Part shown: one piece after another, positions 24,953 to 31,153 of the stretch
Numbering within the stretch: the first letter of the stretch is position 1
Layout: each line of letters opens with the position of its first letter
DNA from: a virus
Direction: 5' to 3' (one strand)
Length of the DNA stretch: 64,000 nucleotides
Virus record (IMG/VR): IMGVR_UViG_3300008516_000204
Location: 1-64,000 of that record
Position numbers and translations under genes: made by a program
Notes under the pieces: generated by a model
What the model was told of the DNA's origin: nothing
The model's database searches: none
Seen by the model: the letters and a program-made list of their open reading frames with translations, nothing else

Positions 24953-25534
24953 ATGAAAATGAAAACGGACTTAAAAAAATGTAATGTTTGCAACAAATGG
25001 AAGTCCTTAATGGAATTTTATAAACGGGGTAATGAAGAAAATAAATTGCGTAATAAATGTAAAAAATGTTTTCAAAAGTATCATCAAAAGCGTTTACATT
25101 ATCTGAAATGTTATCTGAAAAAATATCGTCAAAAAAATAAGATAAAAATAAGACACAGAAGAAGGAAATACTATGAAGCTAATAAAGATAAACTCTTAAG
25201 AGAAAGAAAAATTCATTTTAGAAAAGTAAAATTAACTTGGCTTCCTTATTTAAAATCCAATCCAAGATGTGAAATTTGTGGCAAGCAACTCAATTATTTT
25301 TCAAGAAGCAATAATGGAGTATATTTTGACCATAAAAAACTGTCAGAAAAAATAAAAACAACCCCAGTTTCTTGGTTACAAACTCATCCTTATACATTAG
25401 AAAATATGAAAATTTGGAGAACTTGTAACTTTGGTATTTTATGTAATCATTGTAATCGCACTTTGCCAAGTAAAGATAGAGAGAAATGGCTAAGGAAAGT
25501 AACTCGATATGTCTATGAAATAGATAATTTTTAA
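24953..25534 (+). CDS. HNH endonuclease, endonuclease VII-like zinc module
   Basis: This 193-residue protein begins with a zinc unit (CNVCNKWKSLMEFYKRG, then CKKCFQKYH) as in endonuclease VII-like proteins. A long basic helix follows, then CEICGKQLNYF, VYFDHKKLS and ILCNHCNRTL, giving an HNH site. GGAAG is better spaced for the second ATG at 24959. It ends nine bases before an early promoter and is probably a mobile homing gene. Confidence 0.7.
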   Translation: MKMKTDLKKCNVCNKWKSLMEFYKRGNEENKLRNKCKKCFQKYHQKRLHYLKCYLKKYRQKNKIKIRHRRRKYYEANKDKLLRERKIHFRKVKLTWLPYLKSNPRCEICGKQLNYFSRSNNGVYFDHKKLSEKIKTTPVSWLQTHPYTLENMKIWRTCNFGILCNHCNRTLPSKDREKWLRKVTRYVYEIDNF

Positions 25535-25542
25535 AAAATTAC

Positions 25543-25571
25543 TTGACAAGAAACAGTTTTTGTGGTATACT
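25543..25571 (+). promoter_or_regulatory. Early promoter
   Basis: TTGACA, 17 bases, TATACT within TGTGGTATACTTATG. It restarts transcription after the HNH gene. Confidence 0.75.
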
Positions 25572-25599
25572 TATGATGGAACTTGGAAAGGAGAATTAG

Positions 25600-25848
25600 A
25601 TGAAGTGTCCCTATGTTTCTAATCCCGATAAAATTGATAAACGATTTAATGAGCCTCTGAATTATAAAGATTTTGGAGGGGCTGTAGATTATACTTTCTT
25701 TAATCATATTGACCCATTTGGAAAAACAAGACGAGTGCAATTTTGTGAACTTTGTGGGCGCAAGCAAGATGTCTTTGAATGTCTTAATGAAAGTGAATGG
25801 AAAAATTGTCCCCATTATAAAATTGCAAAAGAAAGGAAACTAAAATGA
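25600..25848 (+). CDS. Hypothetical zinc-binding protein
   Basis: This 82-residue protein has a Cys pair FCELCGRK and single Cys residues at both ends (KCPYV and NCPHY). It overlaps the next start by four bases. An AAAGGAG site precedes it. I do not recognise it. Confidence 0.6.
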   Translation: MKCPYVSNPDKIDKRFNEPLNYKDFGGAVDYTFFNHIDPFGKTRRVQFCELCGRKQDVFECLNESEWKNCPHYKIAKERKLK

Positions 25849-26084
25849 CCCAATCCGAAATGCTGAAGAAAATCCAGGACTCCAATGGCAGGATAATGAA
25901 CATCGTCTTCATCAAGAGGGACGGGACTCGGCGCAGTATGAACTGTCGGCTCGGAGTGAGGAAGGGCGTTACTGGCAAGGGGATAAAAGGATTTTTAATT
26001 GATAATGCTGGTATGCTATTACAAAGTTTATCGCCAACAGTAGAGATAGATACCATTACATTAATCGATGGAGAGGAGTATTAA
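25845..26084 (+). CDS. Small SH3-like phage protein
   Basis: This 79-residue protein has IMNIVFIKRDGTRRSMNCRL and GVRKGVTGKGIKGF, a pattern I know from small phage proteins with a predicted SH3-like barrel. The DNA of its first half is clearly more GC-rich than the genes around it, which may show a separate origin. Function unknown. Confidence 0.6.
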   Translation: MTQSEMLKKIQDSNGRIMNIVFIKRDGTRRSMNCRLGVRKGVTGKGIKGFLIDNAGMLLQSLSPTVEIDTITLIDGEEY

Positions 26085-26085
26085 G

Positions 26086-26376
26086 ATGAAAAATAATTAT
26101 TCCCAATTTTATAAGGGGGTTTATTCTCAAGATAATCCCGAAGGAAATGCTTATGGTTGGATACAATGGAAGGGAACAGATGTCTGTGTAGATTTGCACT
26201 GTAAATGTGGTTATCACGACCATTTTGATGGAGATTTTTTCTATTACTTTGAATGTCCTAAATGCCATAGAAAGTATGCAGTTGGGCAGAATATAAAATT
26301 GATAGAACTTACTGAAGAGCAGATAAAACTTGGTAGAGTTAATGATTTTCAAAATGGAGAAAAGGAGAGGAATTAA
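26086..26376 (+). CDS. Zinc-ribbon-containing hypothetical protein
   Basis: The ATG at 26086 has GGAGAGGAG at good distance, better than an earlier in-frame start. The 96-residue product carries CKCGYHDHFDGDFFYYFECPKC, a zinc ribbon in a beta-rich domain, and an acidic tail. Function unknown. Confidence 0.6.
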   Translation: MKNNYSQFYKGVYSQDNPEGNAYGWIQWKGTDVCVDLHCKCGYHDHFDGDFFYYFECPKCHRKYAVGQNIKLIELTEEQIKLGRVNDFQNGEKERN

Positions 26377-26377
26377 A

Positions 26378-26602
26378 ATGATAACAAGTAGTGGAGCTAT
26401 TTGTGATATTTGTGGAAAATATATTTTACCCTTAGACCCAAAAGAAAGAGTCAATTGTTTTGGTATTAAGGGAATAACCGAAACCCTACATTGTGATAAT
26501 AAGTGTAAAGAATTATTATTAAATATTAAAAAAGATTGGACTCAATTACCTAAAGAAGGAAGACTTTATAAAGCCTTTGCAGAAACAAACGAGGAGAAAT
26601 AA
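26378..26602 (+). CDS. Small zinc-binding protein
   Basis: The ATG at 26378, after GGAGAGGAATT, is preferred to an in-frame start within the previous gene. The 74-residue product has CDICGKYILP and HCDNKCKE. Function unknown. Confidence 0.6.
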   Translation: MITSSGAICDICGKYILPLDPKERVNCFGIKGITETLHCDNKCKELLLNIKKDWTQLPKEGRLYKAFAETNEEK

Positions 26603-26603
26603 A

Positions 26604-26858
26604 ATGTATTACTACTTAACAGACCAAGAATTGCGAACTTTGGAAACTGAGCTTGCCAATATAAAAAATGCCCTTAGAGGATTGCAGTTTCTGGATGGCG
26701 AGGAGAGATTTCGGAATTTGTCTTCGGAAGAAAGGCTGGAATATACCAACAGGAAGAGACCTTGCATAGTCTGCGGTGGAGATATAGTTATGCACAGTGG
26801 TGGGGACAGTTATGAGATTATTTGTAGCGAGTGCGGGTTTATATATGATGAGGATTAG
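26604..26858 (+). CDS. Helix plus zinc-ribbon protein
   Basis: This 84-residue protein has an N-terminal helical part (DQELRTLETELANIKNALRG) and a C-terminal ribbon (CIVCGGDIV then CSECGFIY). GAGGAG precedes the ATG at 26604. I do not recognise the family. Confidence 0.6.
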   Translation: MYYYLTDQELRTLETELANIKNALRGLQFLDGEERFRNLSSEERLEYTNRKRPCIVCGGDIVMHSGGDSYEIICSECGFIYDED

Positions 26859-26873
26859 GAGGAATAAGAAAAA

Positions 26874-27107
26874 ATGAATAAATTTTTATTAGCTTATACT
26901 ATATTTGTGGCAATTTGGTTTTTAAATATCTGTTATGACTTAATTAAAACCCTCTTGGTAAAATTCTGGATAGCAAGAGGAAGATGTCCAAAGTGTCTTA
27001 AACATTTTTGGGCTTACAATGATTATGGAATAGAGTTTGATTACTGTCCAGATCATATTGATGAGGCTTATTATGAGGATGGGGTTAAAGTAATTTTTAG
27101 AGATTAA
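26874..27107 (+). CDS. Membrane-anchored zinc-binding protein
   Basis: This 77-residue protein begins with a membrane span (LLAYTIFVAIWFLNICYDLI) and continues with a cytosolic or exported part holding CPKCLKHF and, further on, DYCPDH. A TAGGAGGAATAAG site precedes it. The role is unknown. Confidence 0.6.
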   Translation: MNKFLLAYTIFVAIWFLNICYDLIKTLLVKFWIARGRCPKCLKHFWAYNDYGIEFDYCPDHIDEAYYEDGVKVIFRD

Positions 27108-27119
27108 GGAGAGAATGAA

Positions 27120-27713
27120 ATGAGACTATGGTCAATTCATCCACACTATCTTGACAGACAAGGACTTTTAGCCGTTTGGAGAGAGGGATTATTAGCCCAA
27201 AAAGTATTGATACAGGGAGAATATAAACTTTGTTCTTGTATCAACGGAGTAGTAAGAAAATTTATAGATGTATCTCCTGTTGGTAAACATAGATGGGGAT
27301 ATGTCAAGTGTCGAAATTGTAAAGGCACAACTAAAATAAAAACTCCTTATTACAATCATCCACAACTTTTGCGTTTTAAACAATGTAAAAATTCTATTAG
27401 AACTATAAACTATTATTTAAGAAAGATTTGGGAAGAAAGTGTCAAAAGAAAATATAATTTCGATATAAATAAAATAAAAGATGTTTATGCAGTAGAAGAA
27501 TTAACAGTAACAACAGGACAATTAGAGTATGAATTTAAACATTTACAAAATAAATTATTTGAAAGAAATAAAAAACAATACATTAAAAACAAAAAATATA
27601 TTTCAAAATATAATTTAAAATGGGGTATTGTTTGTGATGTAAAGAAAATAGAACCTCATCCTTTATTCAAAGTAGTAAAAGGAGATATTGAATCTTGGGA
27701 AAAAATAAAATAG
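27120..27713 (+). CDS. Pyrimidine-dimer DNA glycosylase-like protein with a zinc insertion
   Basis: This 197-residue protein starts MRLWSIHPHYLDRQGLLAVWREGLLAQKVL. It later has NHPQLLRFK, INYYLRKIWEESVKRKYNFD and NKIKDVYAVEELTV. These phrases match the pyrimidine-dimer glycosylase/endonuclease V family, which repairs UV damage. Between the two halves, where relatives have a short loop, about 45 residues are inserted with CSC and CRNC motifs, suggesting bound zinc. A C-terminal extension follows. The insertion could change substrate choice. I am fairly sure of the family, not of activity. Confidence 0.65.
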   Translation: MRLWSIHPHYLDRQGLLAVWREGLLAQKVLIQGEYKLCSCINGVVRKFIDVSPVGKHRWGYVKCRNCKGTTKIKTPYYNHPQLLRFKQCKNSIRTINYYLRKIWEESVKRKYNFDINKIKDVYAVEELTVTTGQLEYEFKHLQNKLFERNKKQYIKNKKYISKYNLKWGIVCDVKKIEPHPLFKVVKGDIESWEKIK

Positions 27714-27719
27714 GCTATC

Positions 27720-27748
27720 TTGTTTGCCTGTCAAGAAACTATATAAAT
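27720..27748 (+). promoter_or_regulatory. Weak promoter candidate
   Basis: TTGTTT is followed after 16 bases by TATAAA in the gap before the basic-protein gene. TAGGCT and AGCCTA, and CTGTC and GACAG, form nested stems across the gap (27713-27790). Promoter and structure are both only possible. Confidence 0.3.
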
Positions 27749-27806
27749 TAGAAAAGTGGTAGAGCTATCAAAAGAGCAGGACAGCCTACTATGGAGGAGA
27801 AAATCA

Positions 27807-27941
27807 ATGGCAGGTCGAAAGCAATTAAAAGGAGTTAAGAAAAACAGACGGAAAACCTCCGCTGGCAGAAGAAGTCGAAGCAAGAGAAAGAAGTCTGTAG
27901 TAAAGAGACGGAGACTGAGATTGTTGGAGAAGAAGAAATAA
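27807..27941 (+). CDS. Very basic small protein
   Basis: The ATG at 27807 follows GGAGGAG. The 44-residue product is about half Lys and Arg (RRKTSAGRRSRSKRKKS), like small nucleic-acid-binding or ribosomal proteins. It could condense DNA or bind RNA. I do not recognise a family. Confidence 0.55.
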   Translation: MAGRKQLKGVKKNRRKTSAGRRSRSKRKKSVVKRRRLRLLEKKK

Positions 27942-27969
27942 CAACATTGATTAAATAAAGGAGAAGATA

Positions 27970-28095
27970 ATGAAATTGATTTATTATTTGAAATATTTTT
28001 TACTTGGCTTATGGGATGAACGAAATTATGTAGCATATCAAACTAAAGAGTTTATTAAAGATATTCACGAACTAACATTAAGTAGAATAAAATGA
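27970..28095 (+). CDS. Small hypothetical protein
   Basis: A 41-residue peptide with a short hydrophobic start (LIYYLKYFLLGLW) follows AAAGGAGAAG. It overlaps the next gene by four bases. Confidence 0.45.
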   Translation: MKLIYYLKYFLLGLWDERNYVAYQTKEFIKDIHELTLSRIK

Positions 28096-28214
28096 ATTAT
28101 TTAGAGAAAGAAAAAGAACGAGAAGAATTGCAAAAGCTAATAGAGCAAGACAGAGAAGATGATAGTGCTGATTTTAGGCAATATGGCTTCTTAAAATGGA
28201 GAGTGAGGGAATAA
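28092..28214 (+). CDS. Small acidic helical protein
   Basis: A 40-residue charged helix (EKEKEREELQKLIEQDRED). It is coupled to both neighbours by overlapping start and stop codons. Function unknown. Confidence 0.45.
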   Translation: MNYLEKEKEREELQKLIEQDREDDSADFRQYGFLKWRVRE

Positions 28215-28369
28215 TGTTTATCGTAATTGAGTATATTAAAAATACTTATAATAATTGTAGCCTAGGCAGAAATGAAGAGGGGGATGTTATCTTCTTTGGA
28301 AGCGAGCATAGCGCCGAGCAATGGGCGAGAGTAAATTGTGTTCAAGACTATAAAATAGCAGAACTATGA
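28214..28369 (+). CDS. Small hypothetical protein
   Basis: A 51-residue protein with a beta-hairpin pattern and GDVIFFGSEHSAEQWARVN, whose start shares a base with the previous stop. Function unknown. Confidence 0.5.
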   Translation: MFIVIEYIKNTYNNCSLGRNEEGDVIFFGSEHSAEQWARVNCVQDYKIAEL

Positions 28370-28383
28370 ATGAGGAGGATAAA

Positions 28384-28509
28384 ATGACATATAAAAATGT
28401 GCTTACCATAGCGATTGTTAGCCTTGCAATAGTTTTTGGTCTGCTGATTCTGCGGATAGGCTATATTTTAACAGAGATTTTGCATCAACTTCTTTCATCT
28501 TTAGTATAA
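28384..28509 (+). CDS. Small single-span membrane protein
   Basis: A 41-residue peptide with one strong hydrophobic span (VLTIAIVSLAIVFGLLIL) and a short amphipathic tail. GAGGAG lies just upstream. Confidence 0.5.
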   Translation: MTYKNVLTIAIVSLAIVFGLLILRIGYILTEILHQLLSSLV

Positions 28510-28524
28510 ATAGAGGAGCTAAAA

Positions 28525-28623
28525 ATGTTTTTACTTAAGATAGGAATAGGAGTGATTATTTTCCTGCTTACAGTTGCTTACTTGATTTGTCGGGAAAAAG
28601 AGGAATATAAGCCAGATAAATAA
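28525..28623 (+). CDS. Small single-span membrane protein
   Basis: A 32-residue peptide with one span (IGIGVIIFLLTVAYLI) and a charged tail CREKEEYKPDK. AGAGGAG precedes the ATG. Confidence 0.5.
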   Translation: MFLLKIGIGVIIFLLTVAYLICREKEEYKPDK

Positions 28624-28633
28624 AGGAGATGTA

Positions 28634-28771
28634 ATGAAAAATAAATATTGTCCATATTGCAAGAGTAAGAATATACAGAAAGTAGTCATTAAATTTTCAA
28701 ATAGTCAGGAACAACGAGTAGGTCTTTGTATGAGTTGCAAAAAGATTTTCAGTATTAAAAAAGGAAAATAA
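28634..28771 (+). CDS. Small zinc-ribbon protein
   Basis: A 45-residue ribbon with CPYCKSKN and CMSCKKIF, preceded by AAAGGAG. Confidence 0.55.
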   Translation: MKNKYCPYCKSKNIQKVVIKFSNSQEQRVGLCMSCKKIFSIKKGK

Positions 28772-28772
28772 A

Positions 28773-28814
28773 ATGCTACTATTGGCGGTATTATTAATTC
28801 TTTTAATTTGCTAG
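28773..28814 (+). CDS. Possible 13-residue hydrophobic peptide
   Basis: A 13-codon frame (LLLAVLLILLIC) follows AAGGAAAATAAA and resembles the first half of the 23-residue peptide at 55229. It may be a micro-membrane peptide or chance. Confidence 0.25.
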   Translation: MLLLAVLLILLIC

Positions 28815-28852
28815 CTGATTAACAAATTTATGGAAATATGAGGAAGGTGAAA

Positions 28853-29092
28853 ATGAGAAAGAAAGAGTATAGGAAGGTAGAACTAACTTGCGTAGATATA
28901 ATTTCTTATGAGAAAGGAATTTGGAAACCAGAAGAATTGGAATTGCCAGAAGTAAAGATAGTCGGTTATTTGTGGTTTAAAGACAAGGAAAAGGTTGCTC
29001 TTAAAAGGATAGAAGGACATCCTGAAGATGAGCCCATTCTAATACCATTGGGATGCGTAAAGAAGATGACCTATCTTAAGGAAGTAAAATGA
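28853..29092 (+). CDS. Hypothetical protein upstream of the cyclase
   Basis: GGAAGGTG suits the ATG at 28853 better than one at 28838. The 79-residue product is beta-rich (VELTCVDIISYEKG and IVGYLWFKDKEKVALKRIEG) and overlaps the cyclase gene by four bases, so the two are co-translated. It could be a partner or regulator of the cyclase. I do not recognise it. Confidence 0.6.
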   Translation: MRKKEYRKVELTCVDIISYEKGIWKPEELELPEVKIVGYLWFKDKEKVALKRIEGHPEDEPILIPLGCVKKMTYLKEVK

Positions 29093-29607
29093 CTAAAAGA
29101 GAACTTCAGCGAAAATTAAAGAAATTAGAAACCAAACTAAAAAGATATAAAAAATTTAGTTGGTATGATGACTTAACCAATCTTTTTAATAGAAGAAAAT
29201 TAAAGAGAGATTTGAATAGGTTATGCTATGATTATAAGAGATATAGACATATATTTATGATGATTTTAATAGATATAGATGGATTTAAAGAAATAAACGA
29301 CACCAAAGGACATTTGGAAGGAGATAGAGTTTTAAAGAAATTTGCAAATATAATTAAAAAAGCTATTAGAGAAACTGACAGAGCCTACAGACCGAGTGGA
29401 GACGAATTTGTTATTGTATTACCTCATAGTAATATTAAAAGTGCCAATAATGTTATACGAAGAATTAAGACAAATGCACAGGTAAATATAAGTTATGGAA
29501 TAGATAGAGGAAAGAAACCAAAAGAATTGCTTATTAATATAGATAAAAAAATGTATGAAAATAAAAGGAAGAATACTACAAAGAATAGAATAATAACTGG
29601 GACTTGA
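29089..29607 (+). CDS. Diguanylate cyclase (GGDEF domain)
   Basis: This 172-residue protein makes cyclic-di-GMP from two GTP in the host cytosol. It has a 25-residue coiled lead, then the whole GGDEF domain. DDLTNLFNRR is at 27-36, LIDIDGFKEIND (metal Asp62) at 60-71, GHLEGDRVL follows, and the active-site loop SGDEF is at 103-107. RETD at 94-97 lies exactly five residues before it, the place of the product-inhibition RxxD site. Ser replaces the first Gly. No sensor domain is present, so output probably depends on expression and feedback. Its stop lies within the promoter of the riboswitch region. Confidence 0.88.
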   Translation: MTKRELQRKLKKLETKLKRYKKFSWYDDLTNLFNRRKLKRDLNRLCYDYKRYRHIFMMILIDIDGFKEINDTKGHLEGDRVLKKFANIIKKAIRETDRAYRPSGDEFVIVLPHSNIKSANNVIRRIKTNAQVNISYGIDRGKKPKELLINIDKKMYENKRKNTTKNRIITGT

Positions 29608-29632
29608 CAAATTAGGTTTTATAGCATATACT
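29604..29632 (+). promoter_or_regulatory. Promoter of the riboswitch-controlled operon
   Basis: TTGACA at 29604-29609, 17 bases, TATACT at 29627-29632. It overlaps the stop codon of the cyclase gene and would start RNA near 29639, about 25 bases before the first aptamer. It belongs to the same family as the early promoters. Confidence 0.75.
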
Positions 29633-29663
29633 TAAATATATAGGTTAAAGAGTAACTTAACGA

Positions 29664-29747
29664 TATCCTCGATAAAGGTAAACCAGCCGAAAGACTGGGG
29701 CACAAAACTCAAGGTCGTTTTAAGCGAAGCCGAGTTGCCGAAGGATA
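29664..29747 (+). ncRNA. GEMM-type (cyclic-di-GMP-I-like) riboswitch 1
   Basis: P1 is TATCC (29664) with GGATA (29743). After GATAAAGGTAAACC comes the stem CCAG/CTGG with an inner C-GAAA-G tetraloop. Then follow GGGGCACAAAAC (compare GGGACGCAAAGC) and a second stem, AACTC/GAGTT, ending in GCCGAGTTGCCGAAG. These parts appear in the order of the GEMM-I (cyclic-di-GMP-I) class, including the tetraloop and its receptor-like GCCGAGTTGCC. Some core bases differ from the commonest form, so the ligand (c-di-GMP or cyclic AMP-GMP) cannot be fixed by eye. Confidence 0.8.
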
Positions 29748-29765
29748 GGTAATTCGGCTTTTTTA
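29727..29765 (+). terminator. Intrinsic terminator 1, overlapping aptamer 1
   Basis: GCCGAGTTGCC (29729) pairs with GGTAATTCGGC (29748), and a T-rich run follows. The 5' arm is also the 3' strand of the aptamer, so the folded aptamer and the terminator exclude each other. Ligand binding should therefore allow read-through. Confidence 0.85.
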
Positions 29766-29815
29766 TTTAGGAGGAATTTCTGAAGTAGTATAACTTCAAC
29801 ACACAATTTGATTTA

Positions 29816-29882
29816 CGATAAAGGCAATTCGCTAGTATAGCGAAGCGCAAAGCTGTGGGTCAGAGATGATAGCCGAGCTACC
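29816..29882 (+). ncRNA. GEMM-type riboswitch 2 (less typical)
   Basis: CGATAAAGGCAA is followed by the stem TTCGCT/AGCGAA, then GCGCAAAGC (class core CGCAAAGC), GTGGGTC and GCCGAGCTACC, parallel to riboswitch 1. The first stem has a five-base AGTAT loop in place of the GAAA tetraloop, and I could not find a clear P1. It is probably a diverged member of the same class, with possibly altered affinity or ligand. Confidence 0.6.
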
Positions 29883-29909
29883 ACAGTATTCGGTAGCTCG
29901 GCTTTTTTT
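29871..29909 (+). terminator. Intrinsic terminator 2, overlapping aptamer 2
   Basis: GCCGAGCTACC (29872) and GGTAGCTCGGC (29892) form a perfect 11 bp stem followed by seven Ts. As in the first unit, the 5' arm is the 3' strand of the aptamer, so ligand binding should turn transcription on. Confidence 0.9.
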
Positions 29910-29928
29910 CTAAAAAAGGAGGTCTAAA

Positions 29929-30510
29929 GTGCCTATGAAATTAATTAACCGATTAATAATAGCAACTATTTTATGCTCGGTAAACTTAATAGCTTATGGG
30001 GAAGTGATGGAGGGCGAGGGTTTTGCTATCGGTGGGTTAAAGGGCAGATATTATGAAAATGGTGGATGTATCTATTTTATTGGGGATTTTACAGAGAAAG
30101 AAATTATTATGCACCAACAAAAATATGAAAAAAGAATGACTAAAAGAGCAAGGCAAGTCGATGGTGAAATACAGCGAAAACATGAAATAGAGATTGAGAA
30201 AATTAGGGCTCAGGCATTGAGAGATTACCTAATTGCTCAAGATATGCCATTACGAGAAATTGCGGATGCTATGAGAAATCTTAAAATTAGGCAGAATGTA
30301 AATATAGGAGATATTACTTCCTCAAGTTCTTCTTCTATTGGGGATATAACAAATACATCCTCCTCAATTTCCGAAGGCAGTAATGCTACAGGAACTGGTG
30401 GAACTTTAACCAATACAAATACCAATTCGGCCAGAAGTTGGGGTTGCCCTTGTATAAAATGTCTTGAAGCGCCACTGCTTGAGACCATACCAAAAGAATT
30501 AGAATATTAA
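29929..30510 (+). CDS. Exported protein under riboswitch control
   Basis: This 193-residue protein starts at GTG, with AAGGAGGT five bases before it, just after terminator 2. Residues 1-24 form a signal peptide (basic start, INRLIIATILCSVNLIAYG). A Gly-rich part, a long charged helix (KRMTKRARQVDGEIQRKHEI) and a Ser/Thr-rich repeat with two IGDIT units and NTNTNS follow, then a Cys-containing tail (WGCPCIKC). It is probably secreted to the periplasm or cell surface. I do not recognise the family. As the first gene past the switches it is their most direct output. Confidence 0.75.
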   Translation: MPMKLINRLIIATILCSVNLIAYGEVMEGEGFAIGGLKGRYYENGGCIYFIGDFTEKEIIMHQQKYEKRMTKRARQVDGEIQRKHEIEIEKIRAQALRDYLIAQDMPLREIADAMRNLKIRQNVNIGDITSSSSSSIGDITNTSSSISEGSNATGTGGTLTNTNTNSARSWGCPCIKCLEAPLLETIPKELEY

Positions 30511-30539
30511 AAATTAGTTTACTAAATGAGGAGGAGCTA

Positions 30540-30884
30540 ATGTGTCCAAAACAATACAAAGAAATATTCCGAGGAAAGACTGCTCGAACTCTGGAACTAT
30601 TGAGAGAGGAACAAGAACCCAAAACTCCTCTGGAAATTCTCATTGAGGAGGAGAAAAATGAGTTTGATGTTACCCAGAAAAAGCAGGAACATTTAGTCAA
30701 GGAAGTCAGGAGGGCTTTGAAAAGTTTGACATTAAGACAAAGGCAATGTATCAGATTATACTTTACAAGGAACAAAAAGCAGAAAGAAATAGCTCAAATA
30801 TTAGGCATTAATCAGAATGTAGTAACAGTACATCTTGCGAGAGCGAAAAAAAAGTTAAAAAAAGTGCTTAAAGGGAAGCGATAA
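30540..30884 (+). CDS. Sigma-70 region 4-like transcription factor
   Basis: This 114-residue protein ends with a helix-turn-helix (ALKSLTLRQRQCIRLYFTRN, then KEIAQILGINQNVVTVHLAR) as in sigma factor region 4. The first 60 residues are acidic and do not look like region 2. It may bind RNA polymerase or -35 DNA and redirect transcription to late genes such as the portal promoter. GAGGAGG precedes the ATG, and no promoter is visible between it and the exported protein, so it lies in the riboswitch operon. Confidence 0.75.
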   Translation: MCPKQYKEIFRGKTARTLELLREEQEPKTPLEILIEEEKNEFDVTQKKQEHLVKEVRRALKSLTLRQRQCIRLYFTRNKKQKEIAQILGINQNVVTVHLARAKKKLKKVLKGKR

Positions 30885-30885
30885 A

Positions 30886-31152
30886 ATGCCGAAAAAACAC
30901 TATATTATGAGGGGTAAAAAGTTGAAAAGAGATAGAAAAATGACCTATCCTGTTACAGACAGAGAGGTTGAAGAATTTATCTACAATGCTTTTGAACGCC
31001 AGAACCCACCGAGTATATTCAAAATGGCCCTTGACCGATTGAAGGAAGAGGGCTTTCGTTTTGATACAGCCAGAAACCTGCGAAAAAATTGGGATAGGCT
31101 TATAGATAGGGCTTTGGAGATTAGAGAGGAACTTGATAGAGAGGAGATATAA
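30886..31152 (+). CDS. Hypothetical basic protein
   Basis: This 88-residue basic helical protein contains DREVEEFIYNAFERQNPPSI and RNLRKNWDRLIDRALEIREE. It starts one base after the sigma-like gene, so the two may act together. I do not recognise it. Confidence 0.55.
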   Translation: MPKKHYIMRGKKLKRDRKMTYPVTDREVEEFIYNAFERQNPPSIFKMALDRLKEEGFRFDTARNLRKNWDRLIDRALEIREELDREEI

Positions 31153-31153
31153 A

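Noticed and set aside
29640-29910. tRNA genes in the structured stretch
   Set aside because: No cloverleaf, TTCGA loop or CCA end is visible; the elements fit GEMM aptamers and terminators instead. I saw no tRNA elsewhere.
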